A DNA stretch of 64,000 bases. Source: Daphnia carinata (Eukaryota > Arthropoda > Branchiopoda > Diplostraca > Daphniidae). Below, piece after piece: positions 39,131 to 49,313 of the stretch. The notes under the pieces are model-generated. The model saw nothing but the letters and a program-made list of their open reading frames with translations, had not been told where the DNA came from and searched no databases. The first letter of the stretch is position 1. Every line of letters starts with the position of its first letter. The stretch is taken from the NCBI RefSeq assembly GCF_022539665.2, contig NC_081332.1:2451884-2515883 (forward strand), written 5' to 3'. The position numbers and the translations under genes were made by a program.

Positions 39131-39773
39131 AAGAATATTTATTTTTTCTTTTTAATGCTCGGACTATTGGTTGGCATTTGTTGATATTTTAAATTTCGAA
39201 ACGGGTAAACACATATCGTTGACTGATATTGGTTTTGGGTTGCGAAGTCCTAATAACATACTGTAGGTCAGACTGTATTGAACGGTTTAGGGCAAGTCAA
39301 GCTCATCGCCAGAAAGCATGGTTCTTGGCTGACGATTGGTTTTGCCCTATTAACAAGTCTGTACCGAACCTAAAAGGATAAAAAACATAAACCCCTCAGG
39401 TTAAATCCGTAAATATATAAAAATATATTACAGTAAACTTTACAGATGGACGGAAACTCTGTCACCGTTTTCTATGTTCCAGCCATCGAAATATTAAACC
39501 ACCTAATTCAGTCAAACATAGTTTGTTTGTAATTGGAAGGTAACATAAGTCTGCACAATATAATTTGCACCACTGTAATGAGCAACATAAAAAATAAATA
39601 TAAAATAAATATTTGGGAACAAAGTACTTTGATGGTAACACAGTTTTATTCAACAGCCCAATTATGAGGAGCATCTGCAAACTATTGTATCAATGGAATT
39701 TATGGTATACTGGTACACAAGTGCTCCAAACTTCAGACGTTTTCTATCTTGATCCCAGTACGTCTGTAACACT
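39131..39773. other. Intergenic downstream of ferritin
   Basis: No gene seen. The ferritin 3' UTR (minus) should occupy the right part, with AATAAA-type signals on the minus strand near 39650 (tttatt on plus). Confidence 0.45.
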
Positions 39774-40421
39774 TTAGGATTGTAGTTCCTTATCGTACAA
39801 GAAGACTCCAAGGCCATCACCCACACGCAACAAGTTTGTATGATGCTTGGCCAACTTGTTAATGGATTCCACTTGCTCTTCCAAGAAATGCTCCTCTAAA
39901 TAGTTGGAAAGGTGTGGATCATTGTGACCACTGGCCACCTTGTGTAGATCCAGCAGACTCTGCAAAAAAATATGTTAAATTACATTACATGAACAATATT
40001 TATGCTGAAAAAAATGCATACCTGATTGACTTGTTTTTCCAGATTGAGAGCAAATTCCATTGCAACCAGAGGAGAAGCCCATTCTTGTTGAGCTGGACGG
40101 TTGATGGCTGTCAGTACAACTCGTCCTCCACGCTCATTTTGGTATTTAATTAGTTTCTGAGCATGTTCACTCTCTTCCTCAGCTGAATCCTTGAAAAATT
40201 TGTGAAAGCCTTTGAGAGCCACGTCATCACGATCATAGAAGGCAGCCTAAACATGGAGAAAATGGCGTCTTATCGCACAAGTGTATAAAGAAAAATAGCG
40301 ACGTTTGTGCGACACTTACCAACGCCAGGTACTGATAATGGGCATTCAGCTCGGTGTTGATTTGCTTGTTGATCGAAGCTTCTGATTCCTCATGATAGTT
40401 GTGGCGACCTTTACCCACCAT
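39774..40421 (-). CDS. Cytosolic ferritin, heavy-chain type
   Basis: Three exons (40421-40320, 40246-40022, 39959-39774) give 170 residues, the normal size for an H-type subunit with no signal peptide. Human-H ferroxidase positions are all kept: E27 and Y34 (in ELNAHYQY), E62 and H65 (in EEESEH), E107 (in LNLEKQVNQ) and Q141 (in LEEQVESI). Twenty-four subunits form a shell that oxidises and stores iron. A TATA box and an iron-responsive element lie upstream, so translation should be repressed by IRP when iron is low. It is the rightward-reading parent of a tandem array with two further loci at 42141-42324 and 42963-43597. Confidence 0.95.
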
Positions 40422-40487
40422 TTTTGAAATTTTGTTAAAAATTTGGAATACGTGACGACTCGGATGAGAAAAGTGAATTGGGGGAAA

Positions 40488-40519
40488 CTGCTTGTTCACA
40501 CACTGGCGAAGCAAAACAG
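40488..40519 (-). promoter_or_regulatory. Iron-responsive element in ferritin 5' UTR
   Basis: Minus-strand RNA: lower stem CUG-U-UUUG, bulged C, upper stem UUCGC paired with GUGAA, apical loop CAGUGU, then CAAGCAG closing. The upper stem has five pairs (two U-A, C-G, G-U, C-G) and the loop matches the CAGUGN consensus. It sits 67 nt before the ATG and about 30 nt after a TATA box, so it is cap-proximal as needed for IRP repression. Confidence 0.9.
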
Positions 40520-40548
40520 ATGAATGACAGTAATGCCCTGCAGGCTGG

Positions 40549-40556
40549 CTTTATAT
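40549..40556 (-). promoter_or_regulatory. TATA box of the IRE-bearing ferritin gene
   Basis: ATATAAAG on the minus strand about 30 nt upstream of the IRE, placing the cap site close to 40520. Confidence 0.6.
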
Positions 40557-42140
40557 GTGCCCTGTCCTCTCTCCACATGTCGCCATAGCAACCAATGGTA
40601 GTTTCTCTCAACCAATTGTAATTCAGGAGTAGACGCCCTTGTTGAGAAACGCCAACTCACGCTGCAATTCCTTATTGCGTTGCAATGTGGTAAGTAACTA
40701 CGTCGTTTGAAAAAGAATACGTGACGAAAATCTTTTAAGCCTTATTACATGACTAATATTTAGAATGATAGCTTACTTAACAGCTATTCACAATACCGAA
40801 TTATATTTTTTGCTAAAAACTCTCGCCATTGTAAAATTTTCCATTTCCCATTTTGTCTTTTATAAAACAAACGGGACATTCACCTTGCCCTAGAAAACTA
40901 TTCTGTTTTCTCTTTTTTCATTTGTTTTCGGGTACCACCATTTGAGCTGATGATCTCACTTTCGCCAACCATAACTTTAATTGAACACAAAACAATTGGC
41001 TTTAACGTGTATTTTTTTGCTTGAAACGAGTTGATAAATATTAAACCTGGGCTATTTTCGGTATTTCAAATGTTTTGCGGGATTAGTGAAACATATTTCT
41101 AAGATTTTCGTTCAATTCAGAATCGTCAAACCTGTGCTTTGCGTGCCTATTCATACATTTAGTAATCCCGTGTCAGGGAGGATGTTTCTTGCATCAAATT
41201 TTTAAAACGCAAACGAAACCATGGAATCCCGTAGAACGTGCTGACATGAACGTCAGTTGTAGTTCGTTCTATCGATCCAAGTTATCATATTTCAGGGCAG
41301 TCGTCGGAAAATTGCACCGTCATTGTGACCCGAAAAAACATTGGTCACGTGTTGGCATTAGTGCCGGACGTTATTCGTTCATGTTGAATGCAATATTAGT
41401 AAGGCGTGAACGGTTTTATAAAATGTATTTAAGGCCGTCGATTGACTTGACTTAATCCAAATTTTATGGGTTGAATTCTTCGATTCAGCTGCCACAGTTA
41501 GCAACTGATTTTGTGAGTGGAATGAAAACCCATCAACCACCGTTAGATATACTGTTGCTGGTCTGTAATAAGTTGGTAATTTTCAACGTTGCTTATGCAA
41601 GGCCAGAGAGCAATGTTAGCCATCACAAAAAAATTGATTTTCGATTGGAACTTTCAACGTGGAAATTTTCCCTTCCCTTAACTGCGAAAAGAATGGGACA
41701 AATTTGCACAAAATCCTAACCAGACCATGCTCCGATGCCCAAGACAACATGCTGTGCTTGCCTTGTTAGTTGTTACATGTGATATATTTCATGACCGCTA
41801 GCACTGATAGTACAGCTGCCTCAAGGCTGATAAGGAATGGGTTGCAACACGAGCTGCAAAACAGACTCAACACCCTTATCGTAGACATCCGATACACGAT
41901 ATCCAGCAAGCAACTATGTGTTGGATGCTGGTATGTTCGTACTTGAGAAAATGCGACTACTGTTTTCCATTGATTTCAAAATATTTCTCTGCAGGTTGTA
42001 TTTTGTAACATCAATTACAAGATTTGGATTTTTCAACTCCTCAATCCTATGGCTAGCAACTGATGGCCTCTAAAGTTATTTTCCTGGTCACATGATGGAA
42101 TCTTGTAATATGACTAGTCCTGTAACTTTTATGTGCAGGT
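40557..42140. other. Spacer between first and second ferritin loci
   Basis: No gene recognised. Two open frames on the plus strand (about 41189-41455 and 41471-41719) show no family features and are not flanked by convincing splice sites. Confidence 0.45.
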
Positions 42141-42324
42141 TTAAGAAAGAAGCTCCTTATCGTAGAGGAAAACGCCCAGGCCATCGCCAACGCGGATCAA
42201 GTTGGTATGGTGCTTGGCCAGCTTGTTGATAATATTGATAGTAAGCATTCAGCTCTAGATTGATTTGCTTGTTGACAAGAGCTTCAGAATCTTCGTGATT
42301 ATTGAAACGGCATTTGCTAGCCAT
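42141..42324 (-). pseudogene. Ferritin pseudogene with internal deletion
   Basis: It starts like a ferritin (ATG 42324, MASKCRFNNHEDSEALVNKQ) and ends like one ([26 protein letters not shown] to a TAA at about 42141), but everything between, including both introns and the middle of the four-helix bundle, is missing. The join lies near 42230-42245 and puts the two parts in different frames, so the N-terminal frame reads into a short unrelated tail. An IRE-like hairpin remains upstream. It cannot make a ferritin subunit. Confidence 0.85.
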
Positions 42325-42383
42325 CTTGTTCAAAGAAGAAAATGCAAATTCCAGAAAAGGTAGGATGGAAGTAAACCTGCCGT

Positions 42384-42415
42384 CTGCTTGTTCACTCACT
42401 GGCGATGCAAAACAG
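42384..42415 (-). promoter_or_regulatory. IRE-like hairpin upstream of the ferritin pseudogene
   Basis: Minus-strand order matches the functional IRE: CUGUUUUG, C-bulge region, AUCGC, loop CAGUGA, GUGAA, CAAGCAG. The loop obeys CAGUGN, but the outermost upper-stem pair is A-A instead of U-A, leaving four pairs. Probably a weakened IRE. Confidence 0.7.
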
Positions 42416-42962
42416 AATGGATTATCATTAAATACTCGGCTGCTTTAATAGGGATCTCCGGAGTGACGTTCTAACGGAAGTCATTGATACCTGTGGCGCG
42501 GAAACATACGAAATAAACTAACAATGGTTTTCATTTAGTTCACATCACTGGGCTGTGGCTAATAACCGTCACGTTGTACAGCACGCCCTTACCGTGCACA
42601 ATCGACATCAGAATGAATAAGGTTATTTAAACTATGCCGCGTTTGATCTCCCGTTCAGCTTTCGAATCCCTTTTGATTTATCATACTTCTTTAATCTATG
42701 CAAACAATTGCGAAATTTGACATGATGTGAGTTGAAACTTAATGTTTTATTGTTGTCTAGATTCACCTTGTTCTAGACTCTTAACACGTCACTTGATACT
42801 CGATCGCGCAAATTCAGAACAATCATTTTCTAAACAAAACGGATTTTTGTTGCGACGCCATAGAATTTAGTAGTTTCGCTGATAACAGAAGAAGCAAGAC
42901 GAAATTGCATAAATTATGTGCGTTACAGTACACCAACCAGCCAATCGGATGCTATTACTTGT
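42416..42962. other. Spacer between second and third ferritin loci
   Basis: No gene seen. A TATTAAAG at 42443-42450 (minus) stands where the TATA box lies in the intact ferritin gene, consistent with a duplicated promoter. Confidence 0.45.
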
Positions 42963-43597
42963 TCAAGATAGAAGATCCTTATCGTAAAGAAACACTCCTA
43001 GGCCTTCGCCAACACGTTGTATCTTGGTATGGTGATTTGCTAACTGGTTGATAGTTTCTACCCGCTTGACTAAGAAATGTTTCTTGAGAAAATCACTCAG
43101 GTGATGGTCGTTACGGTCAACAGCTATTTTGTTCAAATCTAAAACGGACTACAGAAACAAGGGTGTAGTCCAAAGTCAGCATGAAAAATGCGTTAATTAA
43201 AAAAAAATTAATTTACCTGATTGACTTTCATTTCCATAGTGAGAGCACATTCCATAGCGGATAGCGGCGATATCCATTCTTGATCAGGAGGACGACTGAT
43301 GTCACTGAAAACCACACGGCCCCCACGAAGGTGCTGATAGTTGACAAGCTTTTGAATGTATTCCAACTTCTCTTGTCTCAATTTTTTGAAAAAATTGCTA
43401 AATCCTTTCAGGGCTACATCATCCCGATCGTAAAATGCGATCTGGTGCAAACGAAATGAAGAAGAGCTTGAAATGTACCTTAAATTTTACGTTACCATTG
43501 CCAAATATGTGTAATTAGTATTCATCTCAATGTTAATTTGTTGATTGACGAGGGCTTCACAATCTTTGTGATAGTTCTGACGGCATTTTGTCGCCAT
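42963..43597 (-). CDS. Divergent ferritin paralogue with mutated ferroxidase centre
   Basis: Three exons (43597-43496, 43441-43217, 43148-42963) of exactly the same lengths as the intact gene (102, 225, 186 bp) give 170 residues. E27, Y34 and E107 equivalents remain, but E62 is Lys and H65 is Tyr (QEKLEYIQK where the intact copy has EEESEHAQK), and Q141 is Arg (LVKRVETI). The frame and splice sites are intact, arguing that it is still expressed or only recently released. No CAGUGN hairpin is visible in the 100 bases upstream, unlike the other two loci. It would be an iron-storage shell component without oxidation ability, similar in principle to a light chain, or a gene starting to decay. Confidence 0.88.
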
Positions 43598-44254
43598 TTT
43601 TTACGCACAAGAATTCACACCACTCAAAATATAACAAATAGTAACATTTTACTGCGTACGCGATTTCTACGTACAAAATAAAAACGTCCAAAAAACGATG
43701 TCAACACCAATGGGACTTCTGATTTGAAATTCTAAGGAAAGTCCTAAATGCACAATTGCCAAATGAGCGTGTCTTAGGATTAATGGAGAATAAAAATACA
43801 ACAATTAATTTTAAACAAATAATTTGGAAAATAAAATCTTATTTGGGATTCAACTTTAGGCTATAATGAAACAAAATAAACCCAGTTTGTCATTTACTTT
43901 GGTACCAAAGATATATTTGAACTTGAACTTGATCATCGCTTTTGAGCCTTGCTGTGACGACAAAATTTACGTTCGAAGTTTTTGCGAATGAATGGAACCA
44001 TCCTGTGATCTATATGCAGAATAAAAACAGTGTCAAATATTTACGCTGTGATCACTCCCGATCAGTGAAACATAACTTAGCGGCCGAAGACAGCGTGCAA
44101 ACGAAGGCTAAAAATTCGTCTAAAATAAATTCTATAGAAGTTTGTTTACCACTGACGACTAGCTAACTACGTATAGAAGAAAGGTTCAGAGGTTTAGTAA
44201 AGTATCATACGGAGATTTTTGGAAAAGAAAAAGTTTTTCAAATCGATTCTATAT
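43598..44254. other. Intergenic, ferritin paralogue upstream to tRNA
   Basis: Nothing coding recognised; moderately AT-rich. The promoter of the ferritin paralogue should lie at the left end. Confidence 0.45.
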
Positions 44255-44328
44255 CGCCCCTGGGTGGGATCGAACCACCAGCCTTCCGGTTAACAGCCGA
44301 ACGCGCTAGCCAATTGCGCCACAAAGGC
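44255..44328 (-). tRNA. tRNA-Asn (GTT)
   Basis: 74 nt, cloverleaf complete. Acceptor stem GCCTTTG pairs with CAGGGGC (two U-G pairs in the middle), discriminator G. D arm GGCGCAATTGGCTAGCGC, anticodon loop CTGTTAA with anticodon GTT, T loop TTCGATC within a GTGG/CCAC stem. Both internal promoter boxes are recognisable (GGCGCAATTGG and GGTTCGATCCC). Confidence 0.93.
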
Positions 44329-45201
44329 GTAAACAATCGAAAAGGAAAAGTTTATTTATCGCCTGTAAACGACAAATTCGCAAAAACAAATCGAATGTCC
44401 ATTCAGAAAAAAAAACTATATAAAATTCATTGTTGGAAACATTGTGTGTAAAAGTTTGTGTTTCACACGATCCACCTCCTGGACACGTGTGCTACGGTGC
44501 ACGGGCTAGATAAGAAAGTTTCAACCCGTTCCCCAATCTATGAATCTTTACCGTATTTCCTTCGTTCCTAATTCGTTATCATCTTCTGGAACCCTTGCGG
44601 CAGATAAAGGATCTTGTCAAGCAGACAGTCTACCGCAAGGGGTACACCAATAGTGCATGGGAAAACCTATCGTGATTGGATATAGGAGGTTAGATGTGAG
44701 GGTACAAGTGTAGATCCTGATGCTTTCCTTCATTGGCCGAATTGCTGATGGAAGACTGCAACCTTGGCTGCCAGTATCAGGGAAACAACGCTATTCTTCT
44801 ACCGGCGACTTTTACGGCAAAACTAGATGCCATTGATTTCACTATTTGGCCAACGCGATTTGTCAATCCCGTCTTCAAACTATCTGAAACCGATGAGCAT
44901 CTAGTCACAAACTGTCCACTTTGAAACAACGTAGGTAACTCGTTGGAGGGAGCTGTACACGTGGTCACGGCTACAAAACATCTCCAGAGAACTTAATCCG
45001 CCCATCAAAATCAAATCGCATGGAAATTATTTGACTGAACGAGATTTTGATTTTGCTCCAAAAAAGTGAGCTAGATCGGAACAATTCTTCTAGGAATCTA
45101 TACCAAAAATCAAAGTGTTCGTTTCTCCATTTATAGAGTAACTTTGCCAATGCAACTACTTGGTTCTGAGCCTGTTGAATAATGCACAACAATGTATTGT
45201 A
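44329..45201. other. Spacer between tRNA genes
   Basis: No coding gene recognised; a short open frame at about 44733-44924 (plus) has no family features. Confidence 0.4.
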
Positions 45202-45274
45202 GCCCGGTTAGCTCAGCTGGTAGATCGCGGGACTTTTAATCCTGAGGTCGAGGGTTCAAGTCCCTCATCGGGCG
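45202..45274 (+). tRNA. tRNA-Lys (TTT)
   Basis: 73 nt. Acceptor GCCCGGT/ATCGGGC with discriminator G, anticodon loop CTTTTAA, T arm GAGGG-TTCAAGT-CCCTC perfect. The D stem GCTC/GATC carries one C-U mismatch where other lysine tRNAs have GAGC, so it may be slightly degenerate. B box GGTTCAAGTCC is intact. Confidence 0.88.
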
Positions 45275-45392
45275 TTAGTTTCGTTTTCTTATGGTGTTTG
45301 TTGTATTTAGGCAATTTAAATCAAGCATTTTCCTGTCTAAACTATTCGCAACCACCTTACAATGGTACAAATACATTCTGTTAACAACAACG

Positions 45393-45474
45393 GACGAGGT
45401 GACCGCGCGGTTAAGGTGATGGACTGTTAATCCATTGTGCTTTGCATGCGTGGGTTCGAATCCCATCTTCGTCG
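45393..45474 (+). tRNA. Serine-type tRNA with GTT (Asn) anticodon
   Basis: 82 nt with a long variable arm, so a class II tRNA. Acceptor GACGAGG/CTTCGTC with discriminator G, anticodon stem ATGGA/TCCAT, loop CTGTTAA giving anticodon GTT, variable arm GTGC-TTT-GCAT, T arm GTGGG-TTCGAAT-CCCAT. The body matches the eukaryotic tRNA-Ser(GCT) pattern, which differs at the middle anticodon base. The D stem has changed to an A10-U25 pair with pairing kept. SerRS recognises the long arm and not the anticodon, so if expressed this would carry serine to asparagine codons. It could instead be a decaying copy: several differences from the Ser(GCT) pattern are transitions. Confidence 0.85.
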
Positions 45475-45999
45475 TAATCTTACTTTACCTGTTGGAGGCG
45501 TTTCATTTTAATCAGAAACTATCGTTGGTATTTTCTTAAGGCCCACTACACAGTAGTCTACATAGCTCAAGCTACAACGCAGTGACCAAATGGCTGATGG
45601 TATCTGGTCGCGTCTCATGACTTTGGTTTGAAAAAAAGGATAGAAAGTCCTTAGAGGTTAGTGGGTACCGTTCTGCTACCAAGGGAGGACTGGGAGTGAG
45701 CCATACTGCTATATTTAGTATTGTACTTTAGTTTGATCAGAAACAAGCTGTCTATTTCGAAACAACGTTTGTGGAGGGAAAAAGCAATGGGGGAGCTTCC
45801 TGTATGAGTTAAATAACCAGGGTCTTATGTCTCTGGTATACGGTCTAGTCTGTTGTGGCCTATATTATCGGTTATTACAGAAAAGTATGGATGCAATAAT
45901 ATAAAAAGCGAGAATACGCGCACCGCCTACGCAAAGATTTGATTAAATCTTGCGTTCATATGTATAGTAAAATACCAGTTCATGTGTAAGCATTATTTT
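45475..45999. other. Spacer before the SecA-like pseudogene
   Basis: No gene seen. Homology to the SecA-like gene begins abruptly near 46000. Confidence 0.45.
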
Positions 46000-48629
46000 A
46001 GCGCCTTTCAGGCTTTTGATCTAATACGCGACGAGGACTACGTCGTTGACCAAGATTGAACAGACAGAGTCCGGATCTCAATCCGCAAGTGATTATAATC
46101 GATCCCGACACGGGAACGGATCAAACTTTGTCGCAATGGGACGGAGCCTTGCATCAGGTTCTTCAGCTTAAGGAAGGGTGTAAATTGACGCTGAAAAGTC
46201 TCAATGCTGTTTACATCTCAAATGCCGTATATTTGTTAAAATACGATGGGCTATTGGGTGTGTCGGGGAAGCTGGGGTCCGAACAAGAACACTTTTTTCT
46301 ACAGGATACTTTAAGTGTCATTTATGCCCCATTCCTAGGGCTTTCCCTAAGCTATTTCAGAAAAAAGATCCCCAAATCCTTTCAACAGAAGAAGAATGGC
46401 TAAATGCCATTGTCGTGGAGACCAAGACTATTATCGAGACAGGACGTTCGATCATCATTTTTTGCAAGTCCGTCAAAGTTGCCAATGTCGTCCATCAACG
46501 CATAAAGAGTTCCAGTCCTGGGCTTAGTGTAAATTATCGTCTCCATTGCTACACACGCGATTACGAGAAATTCGCATTTGAAAGTAAGATTAAAAATCCA
46601 TTTTTTAGTATTTTTGTGAGCTGAACATTGGGCATGTTATCGTCGCTACCAACTTGGCTGACGAGGAAAGGATATGAAAATCAGCGAACAATTGCGCAAA
46701 AATGGAGGACTGCATGTGTGCCTAACTTTTTTTCCTGACAATGAACGGATCGAGGAACAAGTGATGGGTCGGGCGGCTCGCAATGGGGCACCCGGAAGTG
46801 AAATCCTCATTGTATGCAAATTAATTTCACACGAACGGAATACGCATGATAAAAACGACACCCAGGATTGGGCAAAAATTTCCGCCATGGAGAAAACACG
46901 CAATGTTCAAGGGAAACAGCGCATTGATCGGTTGGAAATTTTTTTTGAAGAAACAAGAGATCAAGTGAAATTATTTGATATTTTCTCAAAATATTATACT
47001 ACCCTAAAAATACAACTTTGGGGGAAAAAAAATACAGTGATCAGGAAGTACGTGCCATCTGTGGAAGTGTATTGGATCAATGGGCTTCGTGGCTGAACGA
47101 AATGGATGATTCCCCATTCGACCTGAAAAAGTATTCATACTCAACGAAGTTCATTCCAAAATTCAAAATTCCCGAGTACAACTTTCCTGATAACAGTCAA
47201 ATTGACTGGATGACACCAGCTCGTTTAGTTGTCGTTGCCAAACATTTGTCCACGAGTAATAAGAAATCGAAGCTTTCGACGGCAACCAATATTTTGGAAC
47301 AACTCTTCCAATCAAAAGACAACCAATTATATGCTGCTGCTTACTACTACCGCGCATTCATTTTTCTGAAGGAAGATTTTAAAACAAACAAAAATGAATT
47401 TATCAAAATACTGCATACTTGCGAAAATGTATTAAGTGAGCAAATCAATATGGAAATATCGAATTTTTCGATCGTCCGGTCGACAGAAAGGAAAACTGAT
47501 CAGCCTTATTCCTTTTGTGCTGTTGATGGCTATACGCAGCAAAAAGATAACATCGTTAATCTGTTTCAATATTTCCTTGGCTCAGTTCGGTCCTTGTTGG
47601 GCACTGATTGCTCCATCGAAGATTTTGAAGTAGCAGGACGTCTGACCCAAAGAGTTAAGAATTTTTCAGAAAAAAAATCTCGATAACTTTGAAAGGTGGA
47701 TCGAACAGAAAATTCATCGAAGCTCGAAAGTTTTCCAGAAAGAAGACGATGAAAATAAGGAGCCAAAGAATGCTACTATTCCGAACGAAACGGTAGTGGA
47801 ATATTTCAATCTATTATTGGAGGGCGAGTCCAAGTGCATTGGCCACCAGCTGAACAACGCCAGCGCCATACCGAGATGGAACTCTTCCGTCGAACAAATT
47901 GCAAAATCCAATTGGAAAACGGCCATTTCTCGGATAGCAAACGCTCACGGTGTCTGCGCGTCGGCCTTAGAAAAAGCTATCAAACAGGCAGCGAAAAAGG
48001 AACTAAGCAAAGAGGAAGAGCAAAAAGAATTTGAAAACCAATTGAAAAGGAAGTTTGAAGAAGACAATTTGATTCCCTGTACGAGGGAATCGTTGTGGGC
48101 GGAACTGATCAAAAGCGGAGCATTGTTCGATAACGAAAATTTCGTCGTCGTTGAAGACCGCATCGTCGGCAGATTCAATCTAGATCGCGAAGAGGCCAAA
48201 GAATTAGACTTTATAGACAAGGGTTACATCCTGTACGATCCTATTGATTGCAATAAAATTGGAGAAGAAAAGAGAATCATTTTTTCGCAAGATTACGTCG
48301 AAGATAAACTTTATGGCAGTCGAGATTACAATCGTAGCGGAGATAAATTTACATTCAACAAGATGGCAAAAATTGATGTCGTGAAACTCAAATCAGTCAA
48401 CTTGAAGCTGTTTGGACAGTTTAAAGACGACGATTTAAGTAAGGCCAATATTAGCCAAGCGGAACGTAAAGGAATTATGGACGAACTGAAAAATCAAAAT
48501 ATCATCGACGACGCTGGCAATCTTTCATCCGATTACGATGGTCAAAGTTTCAAATATCTAAACTGTCCTGCGTACGAAGACACTGTGATGCGTCTAGTGG
48601 GGACCAAGTTGCGTGCCGAAATATATTAG
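46000..48629 (+). pseudogene. Broken partial copy of the SecA-like motor gene
   Basis: From 46000 the DNA aligns with 62715 onward of the SecA-like gene (both open gcgcctttcaggct). It lacks the N-terminal region and the Walker A/DEVD half. Lesions: in-frame TGA at 46057 where the intact gene has CGA; loss of alignment and frame near 46300-46390; an insertion near 46590-46625; a deletion in helicase motif V (46655-46670, intact GRGTD lost); frame changes near 47010-47040 and 47684; and a TAG at 48627 after LRAEIY. Long open pieces survive (47018-47686, 47796-48629) and show what the C-terminal part of the intact gene beyond this window should contain: a helical, Lys/Glu-rich region. After the TAG the same frame stays open. 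Confidence 0.85.
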
Positions 48630-49313
48630 CTGATAAAATATATTAATTCTGTTGCTTCGGCTCAAGATATGGTGCCCAATCCGGCTGCGTATTTCGTCCC
48701 GACATCTGATCTGCTGGCCATGCCCTACCCGTCCAAAATCGACCAGGAAGCTGACCAGAAAGCGGCGATGAAACACTTGGAAATGCTGAAAGGCTTGCAC
48801 GATGAACTGGAGAAAACTGAAGAGAAATTCTTAAAGCCCAGCATGTCGTTCGGTGGCAACGCCGTAACACTCCCCACGAACGCGTTCATGTCACTTTTGC
48901 ATAAGCTCTCCAAAACAGTAACAAAAACTGTTGTTACTACGCAATTTACGACCGTGTTTGTTAGTGTTAGCCCCAGCAAGAACACGACTGAAGCAACTGC
49001 TTCTGTCACTGCCCTTCCTAGCAGTACCGACATTATAGCGACCAGTACTCCGACTGTGACCGTGGAAACAACGTCTACTGTTATCGAAACAATTTCGACG
49101 ACTGTTGAATCAACTCCGTCAGTGATTGAAACGACAACCGCCGCAACAACCAGCGCAGTTGTCGAACCATCAGCCACAGCTTCTTTGACAGTGACAAAGT
49201 TCCTAATTTTGAGGAGTCTCTTCTCAATGCGCCAAGTATACGTTTCGCTAAAAACTGTCGAGTCCTTTGCGACCATCCAATACAATGCGTTCAAAAACTT
49301 ATTTATTCATTAA
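48630..49313 (+). CDS. Ser/Thr/Val-rich open frame continuing the SecA-like pseudogene
   Basis: The frame of the SecA-like copy stays open past the TAG at 48627 through a coiled, charged segment (KIDQEADQKAAMKHLEMLK) to about 48850, then passes into a low-complexity region rich in Thr, Ser and Val (TVTKTVVTTQFTTVF, STVIETISTTVES) and ends at 49313 with a basic/aromatic tail. Starting at ATG 48669 it would be 214 residues. It may be the original C-terminus of the SecA-like protein, cut off by a nonsense change, or a separate exon. I do not know the function and see no independent promoter. Confidence 0.4.
   Translation: MIKYINSVASAQDMVPNPAAYFVPTSDLLAMPYPSKIDQEADQKAAMKHLEMLKGLHDELEKTEEKFLKPSMSFGGNAVTLPTNAFMSLLHKLSKTVTKTVVTTQFTTVFVSVSPSKNTTEATASVTALPSSTDIIATSTPTVTVETTSTVIETISTTVESTPSVIETTTAATTSAVVEPSATASLTVTKFLILRSLFSMRQVYVSLKTVESFATIQYNAFKNLFIH

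Noticed and set aside
43942-44166. Open frame upstream of tRNA-Asn
   Set aside because: Short, no family features, no splice partners.
48725-49294. 189-codon minus-strand frame
   Set aside because: It is a shadow of the Ser/Thr/Val-rich plus-strand frame; Thr-rich repeats give Val/Ser-rich antisense frames automatically.
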